NCBI GenBank assembly: GCA_963921825.1
Contig: OY997592.1
Location: 34,652,252-34,716,251 of the forward strand
From: Erodium maritimum
Lineage: Eukaryota; Streptophyta; Magnoliopsida; Geraniales; Geraniaceae
Length of the DNA stretch: 64,000 bases
Reading direction: 5' to 3'
Below, piece after piece: positions 12,041 to 21,310 of this stretch; position 1 is the first letter of the stretch, and the number at the start of each line of letters is the position of its first letter. The position numbers and the translations under genes are program-made. The notes under the pieces are model-generated. The model had not been told where the DNA came from, did not search any database, and was given only the letters and a program-made list of their open reading frames with translations.

Positions 12041-13801
12041 TCAAGACTCTTCGAAGTCGGGCTTGCACGACTTGTGCTCTTCCAACTCGTCTTCGCTAAA
12101 GTCGGAAATATCCCTTTGCACCATGGACATGTAGGTGGCGAAGTTTACTTCCCACTTTTCGGTTAACTTGTGTAACATGCGGCTCCTTTCTAGGTTGCCT
12201 TCCTGCCTTGAATGTTCCATCTCCGTGAAGGCGGTTATTTGTTCCGTGAGGACAGTCCCCTTCTTTCCTGCCTTCACTGCCTTCTTTCCTTGCGGCCGCG
12301 TTCGACGAGTTGGTTGAGGGGGACTTGCATTGGCCGAATGGGAGGGGGTGTTTCGCTGAGAGGGACCTCACTCCCTCGTTGTGATCGGAAGCTGCCCATT
12401 CTGGTTGTTGAGACTCGCCACCAAGAGGTGTGTAATCTTCCCCTGTGGGGTGGGGTTGAGCTATAATTCTCAGCTTCATCCAAGCGTTGTCGTTGTTGTT
12501 GGCGGACAGTACCCATGGTGCCTTCCTTGGCAGCGAACTTCTCAACGCCCTCAAGCTCGGTAACCCAATGATCGAGGTCGAAATTTCTTGGGTGCTCCTT
12601 CGGCCTGTCTTCCTTCTTGGTATTGGTCCACATTTCCTTCGCATGTCTCATGTGGTCCTCATGGCTCCAACCGTTGTGGACCTCGGCCTTTGAGGTCTTC
12701 AGATAACCGAGGAACCTCCTTGTCCGCGACTAGCATCTGGCCCAATGTTTCTTGATAGCATTCCACTCGTAGCGGCGGTGTCCTCCGGTCGCGTTGAACT
12801 TCCTCTCAATATTGCACCAGACTGTGTTTCCAGATTAGGAGTTTCCCTTAATCAGGTCTCTTGTCGTTGAGAGCCAACAGTCTATCAGGTGTCTGTCTGC
12901 CTCGATGGTTCATGCCCTCCGTGCCTGTGGCGGTGCTCGGGGTCGTCGTTGGGAAGGTCCAATAGAGGATGACTGCGACGACCTACGGGTGCCTAGAACG
13001 TTGGGTAGCAGGTAATCGGGGTAGTTATAGAATTGTGGTGGAAGTTGGTAACCTTGTGGCGGCATCTGGTAACCTTGTGGCGGGATCTGGTAACCTTGTG
13101 GGTAGAATTGTTGTTTTTTTTATCAGCAATGTTTTTGAAATTTTAGAAACCAAGTTTTCGAATCAAAAACTTGGAAAAGGGACAAGCCCTCGCATTACAA
13201 GTAGTTCGATTTCTAAACGAACCTAACAACATTAACCCAATGTTCAAAACACCTAAAAAACTTATAGGTATTGAAATGAAAAAACTTGCGGCTGAAGTAA
13301 AGAAGTTCCAAAATTTGAAAAATCCCCCCCAATGGCTATGCTTATGTCACACTTAACCGATTACCACAGTATACAGCCACAAATGACACAACCTTGTACC
13401 AACCTTTTGCCTTTTAGTGTTACTAGTTTGAAGCACCCCTATTATCAAACGCCCAACCACAGCGGGTTGAATTGTTGTTGACGGAATTGACCTTGGAAAT
13501 ATGAAATTATAAAACTTTTATTACAAAAGTATTTTAAAAATGATATTCAAACAAATAAATTTGTTTAACAAATTAAACAACAACAGTCAATTACAAAAAT
13601 GAATTAAAAAAATACAATAAATGAAACACTTAACGATAGTTTGAAATTACCTAAGCTCGACCCCGGTTGCATATATGGCGAGAAAGCGGAGTTCTCACCA
13701 GGTTCCGTTAAAATTTCGTGGAAATCCCGTGCTAGTTCGTCAGGGGTGAATCCTACATCGTCACCCGCTGATTGTGAACGGGTCTCTTCGTCGCCCGACA
13801 T
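12041..13801 (-). pseudogene. PIF/Harbinger ORF1-like gene (Myb/GT1 and NAM-associated C-terminal type)
   Basis: Starts MSGDEETRSQSAGDDVGF at 13801. The first exon runs to about 13651, with a GTAATTTC donor. The next exon begins near 13490 and is split by a LINE. Below 13102 it encodes three PPQGYQ units (PQGYQIPPQGYQMPPQGYQL). A helix-rich GT1/trihelix-like segment near 12700-12880 and a charged C-terminal tail (12041-12277, ending CKPDFEES) follow. The order matches ORF1 proteins of plant PIF/Harbinger elements, which bind element ends and assist the separate transposase. The parts fall in more than one frame and the LINE interrupts it, so this copy is not functional. Confidence 0.6.
13116..13468 (-). 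mobile_element. 5'-truncated LINE insertion inside the Harbinger ORF1
   Basis: Oligo-T at 13113-13120 marks the minus-strand 3' end. It is followed by the plant L1 tail (on the plus strand AACCAAGTTTTCGAATC...GGGACAAGCCCTCG), also present in the LINE at 34890. The TSD GAATTGTTGTT lies at 13105-13115 and 13469-13479. The insert is 353 bp, and only the 3' end is retained. Confidence 0.7.
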
Positions 13802-13892
13802 TTTTCACGAGAATATTGGAAATGAGAGAGTAGATTTTGGGAATGGGAGAGTGAAATTGGAGAATGAGTGAGCAAAAAAAATGAGGTTGGGG

Positions 13893-13902
13893 TATTTATA
13901 GG
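13893..13902 (-). promoter_or_regulatory. TATA box of the Harbinger ORF1 gene
   Basis: On the minus strand CCTATAAATACCCC lies about 90 bp upstream of the ATG at 13801, followed by a C/T-rich leader. Position and sequence fit a plant core promoter. Confidence 0.5.
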
Positions 13903-14009
13903 GTTAATATTGTAGTAGATTAAATAATAATAAAAAATGTTACCGTTTCCGACCGTTGGAAAACGGTCTGATTTTTTTTCTTCCGCAGGGACATGTGGCA
14001 GGCGCGGAT

Positions 14010-14160
14010 TGGAGGACGGTCGGACGCGGGCTGCGGCCCGTCCCGCGGTTGTGGGACGTGGGACGCGGGCCTCGGCCCGGCCCGCGTTTTTGCGGGACGC
14101 GTAAAAGCCGTCCCACAACGGGACGGCCCACGTCCCACAAGAACGCGAGTTAGACCTTTG
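14010..14160. repeat. GC-rich palindromic block at the Harbinger 5' end
   Basis: A patchwork of GGGACG/CGTCCC and GCCCGCG/CGCGGGC motifs in both orientations. It can fold into several hairpins and stands out sharply from AT-rich neighbours. It lies between the right TIR and the ORF1 promoter. Confidence 0.55.
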
Positions 14161-14185
14161 GGCCGGTCCGTTGTACTTGCTCTAA

Positions 14186-15298
14186 TCTACTGGACAAAAC
14201 CATCGGCTTTTACCACGTTTGCTTTGCAAATTGACATTGCAGCTATTTACAAAGACTTGCTTCAACAAGCCAAGCCCACGATGACTTTACAGTACGCATA
14301 CCAATTTCAAACATGGCAACCATTCCATTAAGATTCAATTAAGCTTCCATAAACGGATAATAAAAGGCAAAATAAAGTACAAAATAGCATATTAGCAATT
14401 AGAAAATTGAGAACGTGCATAGCAAATATGCAATTCTGGAAACTTGAACCGTTCATCAACAGGTACTTCATACAATTTGGCATCGTTCAGGCAGCCTTCG
14501 AGCTCGTTCTTTGTGTTGAGGACAGAGAAGATCTAATGTGCGGTGAGGAGAAGAAGAGAAGAGGCAGAGTGAACCAGATCTGGCCACCGATGTTTGTTCG
14601 CAGCCCCACATGGAGGGCACCCTGGCTTGGATCCCCGTTGACCACCACTGGCGCAACCACCGTCGCGTCTGCAGCACCCAAATGTTCACCGGACGTGCAA
14701 GAAGTGAGGAGGCCACGATGTGGGGTTTTTTCAGATGTTCCTGAATCCCCAGTACATGGGGAAATTATTAGAAAAGCTTTCGCGTGATAATTTCTTTGAG
14801 GGGTGGTTTCCATCCTCTTGCTTTTGATTTTATCTTTTTCTTTTAAATCAAAAATTATGAAAAGTCTGTTATGCCTCTCGTACTTTACTCTTCGATTCCC
14901 TTTATTTCTCCACTCTTTGTCTCCTTCTCCTTATTCTGATTCAAAACTCAAAAAATCAAATCTCTCTCTCGCTCTCTTCTTCTTCATCTCTGCAAATCAT
15001 CTCCGAGCAAGGACGTCGTCTCTATCTCCGTCGCCAGGAAGTTCCACAGCAAGGATGTCGAACCAGATACGACTTGAATGGTAGGATTTAGGTTAGCTTG
15101 AGTTTTTGCAAGAGCTAGGGTTAAGGGGGGTTAAGGGTACATCGTCGGTGAGGGGGGCCATTCTCACCGGCGTCTGGAGAGGCGTAGGAGGGCTTTTGGG
15201 CCCTTGTCGGAAAAGGAACAAAGGGCATCAGCTAGGTCCAGACGGAGCTGAATGATGTTGTAATGACGTCGTTATTCCCCCAATCATCTCCGTCTGGT
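14186..15298. other. Unassigned stretch with two exon-like fragments
   Basis: No complete gene. On the minus strand, about 14394-14520 has a 40-codon open segment containing NDAKLYEVPVDERFKFPE, ending in a stop, which reads like the last exon of an unknown protein. On the plus strand, 14880-15080 is a C/T-rich leader followed by ATG 15055 (MSNQIRLEW) and a possible GT donor at 15080 (GTAGGATT), which resembles a first exon. I do not recognise either. Gypsy LTR sequence begins at about 15299. The DNA may be host sequence broken by insertions or cargo of the surrounding Mutator-like element. Confidence 0.3.
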
Positions 15299-16849
15299 TG
15301 AGGTTTAGGGTTCGTTAGGAACGTTTTGGGGCGAAAAGGATCGGTTTCCGGTGACCAGAGGCTCACGGGAGATCCGGCCACCGTGGGTGTAAGAACCACT
15401 CCCGGTCAACGCCAGTCAAATCGGCGAAAAACAGGAAAATTTAAAAATTTTGGGCAGACACCTAAATGAACCTAAATTTCACCCCGAGGGTCATATCGGA
15501 CTTAAGTTGACCCCGATATCGACCAAAGTGAGTTCTGGGGGACTCATGGCAACTTTCTGACTAATTTGGGAAAGGTTGACTTTTTGCCGGAAAAGTCAAC
15601 CGAGCAACGTTTTGGTCCGTTCGAGGTCCGTTTTGGATCCAAAAAGCTTAGCCGTCGTTACAGCGGTCTTAGTTGAGCCGTTTCCTTGTAGCCCGTGAAG
15701 TTTCATAATTTCCTGGAAAATGGGCCCGTTTGGGGCCCGAGAAGGCCGAATTTCGCGAATCTGACATGATATTTTTCAAAAAGGTGGGACCCACAAGACA
15801 CTTGTCACACAAGTAGTGGTTGTTGGTTTTTAAAATAAAGAAAGGTGAGGGGTAGTTTGTAATTAGGAGGTATGGTGTGTTTTTAAAAACAAAATAAAAG
15901 GAAGGAAGAGAGAAAGTCGGCCACACTTAGAAAAAAAAAAGAGAATTAGAGAGAGAAAGTGGAGAGAGGAAAGAGAAGGAGAAAGAGAGAAAAAGAGAAG
16001 AAAGGGTGTAGGGTTTTGCGATTTATCGACGATCCAACCGACGGATCGTCTCAACGGTTGAAGAATCGAGCTCCCATCGTCATTCCCTATGGTGAGAACC
16101 CAATATTTTCTCGTTTTGGTACGTTGGAATTTTAGGGTTTGAGTTTAAACGAGTCAAATATGGTTGAGTTTTGTTTAAGATTGGTTTAAAGTTGAATGGT
16201 TGAGGTTTGGGGTTCGTTAGAAACATTTTGGGGCGAAAAGGAAAATTTTCCATTGTGGCCGTGTGGGGCCCACTTGCCCGGGCCTCGGGTTTTTCTTGTT
16301 CGGGTGGTTTTGGACGATCCCCGAATCGATAATTCACACCCGGAACGAATTATGGGATTAAATTGTGGAAATTGGAAATTTCGGGTTTAGAAACTTTAAA
16401 CGCGAATTAAATCGCTCAGAAGTCGGAAATTGATTCCGTCGATTGCGTTGGAACCCTTGAATTATTTTAAGATCGTAGAAACGAAAACGGGAATTTTCTG
16501 AGCCCCGGAAGGGCGTTTTCCGATACCGGGCAGATTCGCCAAGCCGGGCGAATCGTGCTTTTCCGGGCCCATTGTTGACAATGTCGAGTAATTGGGAAGT
16601 TTGGGAGTGATCGACATTGTCGGGGTTGAGTTTGGGTGTCAAATTCATTAAAATTCAGCTTTGCCCGCAAACTTAAAAAGTGCTTTAATTGTGATCTTGT
16701 TAGATCGTGCCGAGGACCGCGGAAAGGGAAAGCTAGGTGAGTGATCGCGAGCACGCCGGAGCTTGGGCGTGGACTTTTGGGAAAGCGTTACGAGGTAGGG
16801 AAAAGTAGCCGGATCTCGGCCTTGACTAGGGAAAGTTAACAGTAGAAAT

Positions 16850-17500
16850 GCATGTGACACCTAGTGGTGTCGTAGGATAAGTAAGTTTATCGAACACTAG
16901 AAATGCAGGCGACACTTAGTGGTGTCGTATGATATATGAACGTATCGAACAATAGAAAGGCATGTGACACTTAGTAGTGTCGTAGGATAAGTGAGCTTAT
17001 CGGACAATAGAAATACTGGTGGCATTTGGTTGTGCCCGGAGGTTGATTGAATTGTTTGTGGTTGTGGGTGGCCATGAGTGCCCGTGGGGAGTTGAATTCG
17101 TATTTTACCGTTGTGTGTCTTGGGTGGCCATGAGTACTCGTGGGGAGTTGAACCCGTATTTTACCGTTGCGTGTCTTGGGTGGTCAGGTGTGCCTTTGGG
17201 GTGTTGGACCCGTGTTTTTACTGTTTGTGTGTTGTGGGTGGCCATGTGTGCCTTTGGGGTGTTGACCCGTGTATCACTGTTGGTGTGTCGTGGGTGGCCA
17301 TGGGTGCCTTTTGGGTGTTGACTCGTGTATTACTGTTGGTGTGTCGTGGGTGGCCATTTGTGCCTTTGGGGTGTTGACCCGTGTATTACTGTTGGTGTGT
17401 CGTGGGTGGCCATGTGGGCCTTTGGGGTGTTGACCCGTGTATTACTGTTGGTGTGTCGTGGGTGGCCATGAGTGCCTTTGGGGTGTTGAACCTTGGGTGT
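16850..17500 (+). repeat. Tandem arrays inside the solo LTR
   Basis: Two arrays. From about 16850 to 17010 there are three to four units of about 56-60 bp with the core ATGTGACACCTAGTGGTGTCG. From about 17060 to 17500 there are seven to eight units of about 58-60 bp with the core GTGTCGTGGGTGGCCATG. The second array corresponds, in reverse, to the array at 7230-7720 in the minus-strand LTR. Confidence 0.75.
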
Positions 17501-17509
17501 TGATTGTGA

Positions 17510-17760
17510 TTGCCTGAAGTTGGGGGCCCGCCTGACAATAAAGGGGTCCTGTGGTCGCGCGCATGGGGGTTGGCTAGCCTTCCGACTAACCATCGGTAAA
17601 GTTGGGAATTCTTCTGCGACGAGGTTGGGGGCCCGCCTGACAATAAAGGGGTTCTGTGGTCGCGTGCGTGGGGGTTGGCTAGCCTTCTGACTAACCATCG
17701 GTAAAGTTGTGCATTCTTCGGCGATGAAGGGCGGCTCCCCTTCCGACTAGCTATCGGAGA
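17510..17760 (+). repeat. Two direct units of about 115 bp in the solo LTR
   Basis: A unit starting TTGGGGGCCCGCCTGACAAT is repeated near 17520 and 17625, each ending with a CGACTAACCATCGG motif. It is part of the LTR. Confidence 0.6.
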
Positions 17761-19575
17761 AGTATTGCGGAATATATCGCTAACATGTCGACCGCCTGGC
17801 CCGACTGCGTTCGGGGGAAGTTGTGTGGGGCAGGCTCAAGCCCAGCCGGTTAGGAATCGACACTGAGTAGCTGGAGTGCGATCCTTTGTGATTTTGGGTG
17901 TTGCGTGGTTATCTTTTGCGTCTTTGGTGGAGATCGTAACCACTGTGTTGGGTCTATATTACGCGTCAGGTTTAGTTTGGTTGGGGAAAGTAACAGTTTT
18001 CATGTGACAGTCGGGTTATTCGAGTTTGGGGATAGTAGCCCCCGGTGTTTTGTTTGTTGTTGGTGTTTCCGGTATTTCTGCTAAGTATGCCGTAGTCAGT
18101 CTGGTATCCGTGGTGGTGAGCGAACGCTCGCCCCTAGCTGCTTTTCCTACAGGTACTGGTCGCGAGGTGGACTAGGGGAGCTCTCGAAGCTTAAAGAGTT
18201 GAGAGCGAGAGTCCGGGTTTTTGGGGGTTTAGCGACGTACGCTTTGTTTATTTTGTCTGCTTGTTTTGGGACGTACTTTTAAGTTGTAAAATATTATTTT
18301 GATTAACTCAAGGTGGTGATTTTTAAGCGGTTTATTTAAATTAAAATATTTGAAAATTGTTTTATTGTTCTTCGTTCGCGTTCCGGGCTCGATTCTACCG
18401 AATTCAGGGCGTGACAGTGGGCCACCGTGGGTGGTGGCTGGCCACGGCAGTGGCCGGACCGGCCCTGATCGGTCCAGCCACCCACGGCCAATGGATGGTC
18501 GGGTGGGGCCCACGTGGCCGGGTCTCGGGTTTTCATGTTCGGGTGGTCTCGGACGATCCCCGAGTCGATGATTCAAACCCGTAATAAATTATGGAATTAA
18601 ATTGGGAAAATTGCAATGACGGGTTTAGAAACTTTAAGCGCGAATTAAATCGCTCGAACATCGGAAATCGCTTCCGTCGAATGCGTTGGAACACACAAAT
18701 TATTTTAGGATCGTAGAAACGAAAATGGGAATTTTCGGAGCCCCGAAAGGGCGTTTTCCGATCCCGGGCAGATTCGCCGAGCCGGGCGAATCGGGCTTTT
18801 CCGGACCCATTGTTGACAATGTCGAGTAATTGGGAAGTTTGGGAGTGATTGGCATTGTCGGGGTTGCATTTGGGCATTAATTACTTTAAAATCGGGTTTT
18901 GCCTGCATATTAAAAAGTGTATTATTTTGATCACTTTAGACCGTGCCACCGACCGCGGAAAGAGGAGGCTAAGCGGGTAATCGTGAGCACGCCGGAGCTT
19001 GAGCGTGGACATTTGGAACACTTTACGAGGTAGGGAAAAGTAGCCGGATATCGGCCTTGACTAGGGAAAGTTATCAATAGAAATGCATGTGGCATTTGGT
19101 GGCGTCGTAGGTTAAGTGAACTTATCGAACAATAGAAATGCATGTGGCACTTGGTGGTGCCGTAGGGTAAGTGAACGTATCGAGCCGTAGGGTGGTACTG
19201 TAGGTTAAGGAAACTTATCGTACGATAGAAGTGCATATGGGCACCTGGTTGTGTCCTTAGGTTGTGGAACCTTGTCGTGCTGTAGAATCACATGTGGGCA
19301 CCTGGTTGTGCCCGTAGGTTGAGTGAACTGATTGTGTTTGTGTGTGGCCATGAGTGCATGTGGGGTGTTGACCCCGTCTGTTATTGACTGACTTGCTGAG
19401 TGGTAGTTAGTCGTTATGTTATTTTCGCTATTTGCTGATCTTTGTGTGATTTATGATATTGGTGTGGAGGTTTGGCCCACCCGTCGACTCGCCATCGATA
19501 AAGGGTGCCACGGTACCGCGTTTGAGGTTGCCCCACCTTCCGACTAGCTATCGGTAAAGTGTTGCGTTGTTCTGC

Positions 19576-20200
19576 GATGAAGGAGAGGCCCTCCTTCCGA
19601 CTAGCAATCGGAAAAGTGTTGCTATGTGCCGCAATGAGGTACGCTTCCTTCCCAAGGGGCGATCGGGTAAAATGCGAGGCTACACCGGGCCTAGCCGGTT
19701 AGCTACCGGAAACCGTGCAGTGTGTGGTTTGTTGTTATTGCGTGACATTACTTGTGACCTTTGTCTGTGGGTGGAGGTATGGCCCGCCTGTCAACTCGCC
19801 CTCGACAAAGGGTGCCACGGTTCCGCGATGAAGGAGAGGCCCTCCGTCCGACTAGCACTCGGAAAAGTGTTGTTATGTGCCGCGATGAGGTACGCTGCCT
19901 TCCCGAGGGGCGATCGGGTAAAATGCGAGGCTACGCCGGGCCTAGCCGGTTTGCTACCGGAAACCATGTAGTGTGTGGTTTGTTGATATTGTGTGACATT
20001 GCTTGCGATCTTTGTGTGTGTGTGGGTGGAGGTATGGCCCGCCTGTCGACTCACCCTCGACAAAGGGTGCCATGGTTCCGCGATGAATGAGAGGCCCTCT
20101 GTCCAACTAGCACTTGGAAAAGTGTTGCTATGTGCTGCGATGAGGTACGCTGTCTTCCCGATCGGCGGTCGGGTAAAATGTGGGGCTACGTCGGGCCCAA
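19576..20200 (+). repeat. Three tandem units of about 250-255 bp in the outer LTR
   Basis: The marker GAGAGGCCCTCC recurs near 19584, 19834 and 20089. Each unit also holds CGATCGGGTAAAATG-type and GACAAAGGGTGCCA motifs. Units are closely similar, so the array expanded locally. Confidence 0.7.
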
Positions 20201-20369
20201 CGTCCTGCTAACTTGCGTGACTTTGTTCACGATTGTGTTTGTTTGTAGAGGTCGTAAGTTCTGTGTTAAAGGGTGAGGTCTTGGGTTTGAGACTCATCAA
20301 TAACCTACGGTGGTGATACAGCGCCTCTGCGTGAGGGTCTCACCACGGAGAGGGGTTAGGGTTGATGCG

Positions 20370-20910
20370 TTGCGACGTTGTACGAACTAGGTTTCCCCTA
20401 CGTGAACGGGTTGTTCGAGGTTTTCCTCACGTGAACTGGTGGTTTGAGGTTTCCCTCACCTGAGCGGGTTGTTTGAGGTTTCCCTCACGTGAACGGGTTG
20501 TTTGAGGTTTCCCTCACGTGAGTGGGTTGTTTGAGGTTTCCCCTATGTGATCTGGTAATTGGGGTATTGATGTTGTGACTTGTGAGCAATAGTGATTTAC
20601 TTAGTTGAGAACATGATCCCCGTTTGAGGTTTCCCCTACGTGATCGGGTAATTGGGGTATTGACATTGTGAGCAATAGTGATTTACTTAGTTGAGAACAT
20701 GATCCCCGTTGAGGTTTCCTCTACGTGATCGGGTAATTGGGGTATTGATATTGTGAGCAATAGTGATTTGCTTAGTTGAGAACGTGATCCCCGTTTTGAG
20801 TTTTCCCCTACGTAATCGGGTAATTGGGGTGTTGGTATGGTGAGCAATAGTGTTTTGCTTAGTTGAGAATGTGATCCACATTCGAGGTTTCCCTTACGTG
20901 AGTGAGTATT
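20370..20910 (+). repeat. Nested short tandem arrays in the outer LTR
   Basis: First about four units of roughly 38-44 bp with GGTTTCCCTCACGTGA (20400-20540). Then about four units of roughly 85-95 bp with CGTGATCGGGTAATTGGGGT and GAGCAATAGTG (20560-20900). Unit lengths vary and units touch without unique spacers, so this is not a CRISPR array. Confidence 0.65.
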
Positions 20911-21310
20911 TGAGGTATTGATATCGTGAGCAGTTGTGACGGTTTGGTATTAGGTTTTGAGATAGTTGTTTGCCCTGTTTAGATTGGTAAGTTGTTGATG
21001 CTTTACTAGTATGCCATAATCAAACGGGTATCAGTGGAGGTGAACGGAACGCTCATCCCCTTTACTACTTTTCCCGCAGGCCTCTAAGGTAGGGACGAGT
21101 AGCGAATACTGGTTTGGTTGCGGAAAGTTACAAGTAAATGCACATAGGATCGTGTGAGGGCTGTGCTTTACCTTGTCGGTGTGACTAATGGAATTGTTGT
21201 TCAGTCTCTGATTTGGGGTCTCCATTACGTGCACGGGTCTTAGATGGTTGGGGGGAAATTGACAGTGATTTGTGTGACAGTCGGGTTTAACATGTGATTT
21301 GGGGTAGTAG

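Larger units (their letters stand above)
11623..14182 (-). mobile_element. PIF/Harbinger-type DNA transposon with ORF1 only
   Basis: The right end is clear: on the minus strand TTA (14183-14185) is followed by GAGCAAGTACAACGGACCGG, a TIR typical of plant Harbinger/Tourist elements. Next come a GC-rich palindromic block, a TATA box and an ORF1-type gene read leftward. The left end is uncertain. The best candidate is GAACATGTACGATGG at 11623, which matches the right TIR at 12 of 16 bases but lacks a clear TAA duplication. No DDE transposase is visible, so the copy is non-autonomous. A 5'-truncated LINE (13116-13468) is inserted in it. Confidence 0.6.
15388..18416 (+). mobile_element. Solo Ty3/gypsy LTR with 5-bp TSD
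   Basis: Begins TGTAAGAACC at 15388 and ends GGGCGTGACA at 18416. It is flanked by the exact direct repeat GTGGG (15383-15387 and 18417-18421). Length is 3029 bp, in the range of the LTR at 6352-9468, with which it shares the end sequence and the GAGCGAACGCTC palindrome (18118 region). No PBS, polypurine tract or coding DNA is attached, so it is a solo LTR left by LTR-LTR recombination. It sits in an older LTR of a related family. Confidence 0.8.
15299..21310 (+). mobile_element. Ty3/gypsy LTR (outer, partial) split by a solo LTR
   Basis: Two arms, 15299-15387 and 18422-21310, form one partial LTR. Each arm aligns with successive parts of the inner LTR: 15299-15340 matches 16202-16242, and 18480-19050 matches 16250-16800. 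Similarity is lower than between the two LTRs of the 1-9468 element, so this copy is older. The right arm carries long tandem arrays absent from the inner LTR. No internal coding region is attached. It is a broken fossil whose right edge meets the copia LTR fragment at 21311. Confidence 0.7.

Noticed and set aside
12096-12651. Two long overlapping minus-strand frames (182 and 125 codons) as separate genes
   Set aside because: Both cover the ORF1 region of the Harbinger element in different frames; I treat them as one decayed gene.
17019-17377. Open frames of 88-100 codons with repeated GWPWVPFGC-like peptides
   Set aside because: They are translations of the 58-60-bp tandem array in the solo LTR; no independent coding evidence.
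19567-20211. Plus-strand frames of 72-134 codons with Arg/Gly-rich repeats
   Set aside because: They translate the 250-bp tandem units in the outer LTR.
20400-20900. Regularly repeated short units that could be mistaken for a CRISPR array
   Set aside because: Units vary in length, lie head to tail without unique spacers, and sit in a plant LTR.
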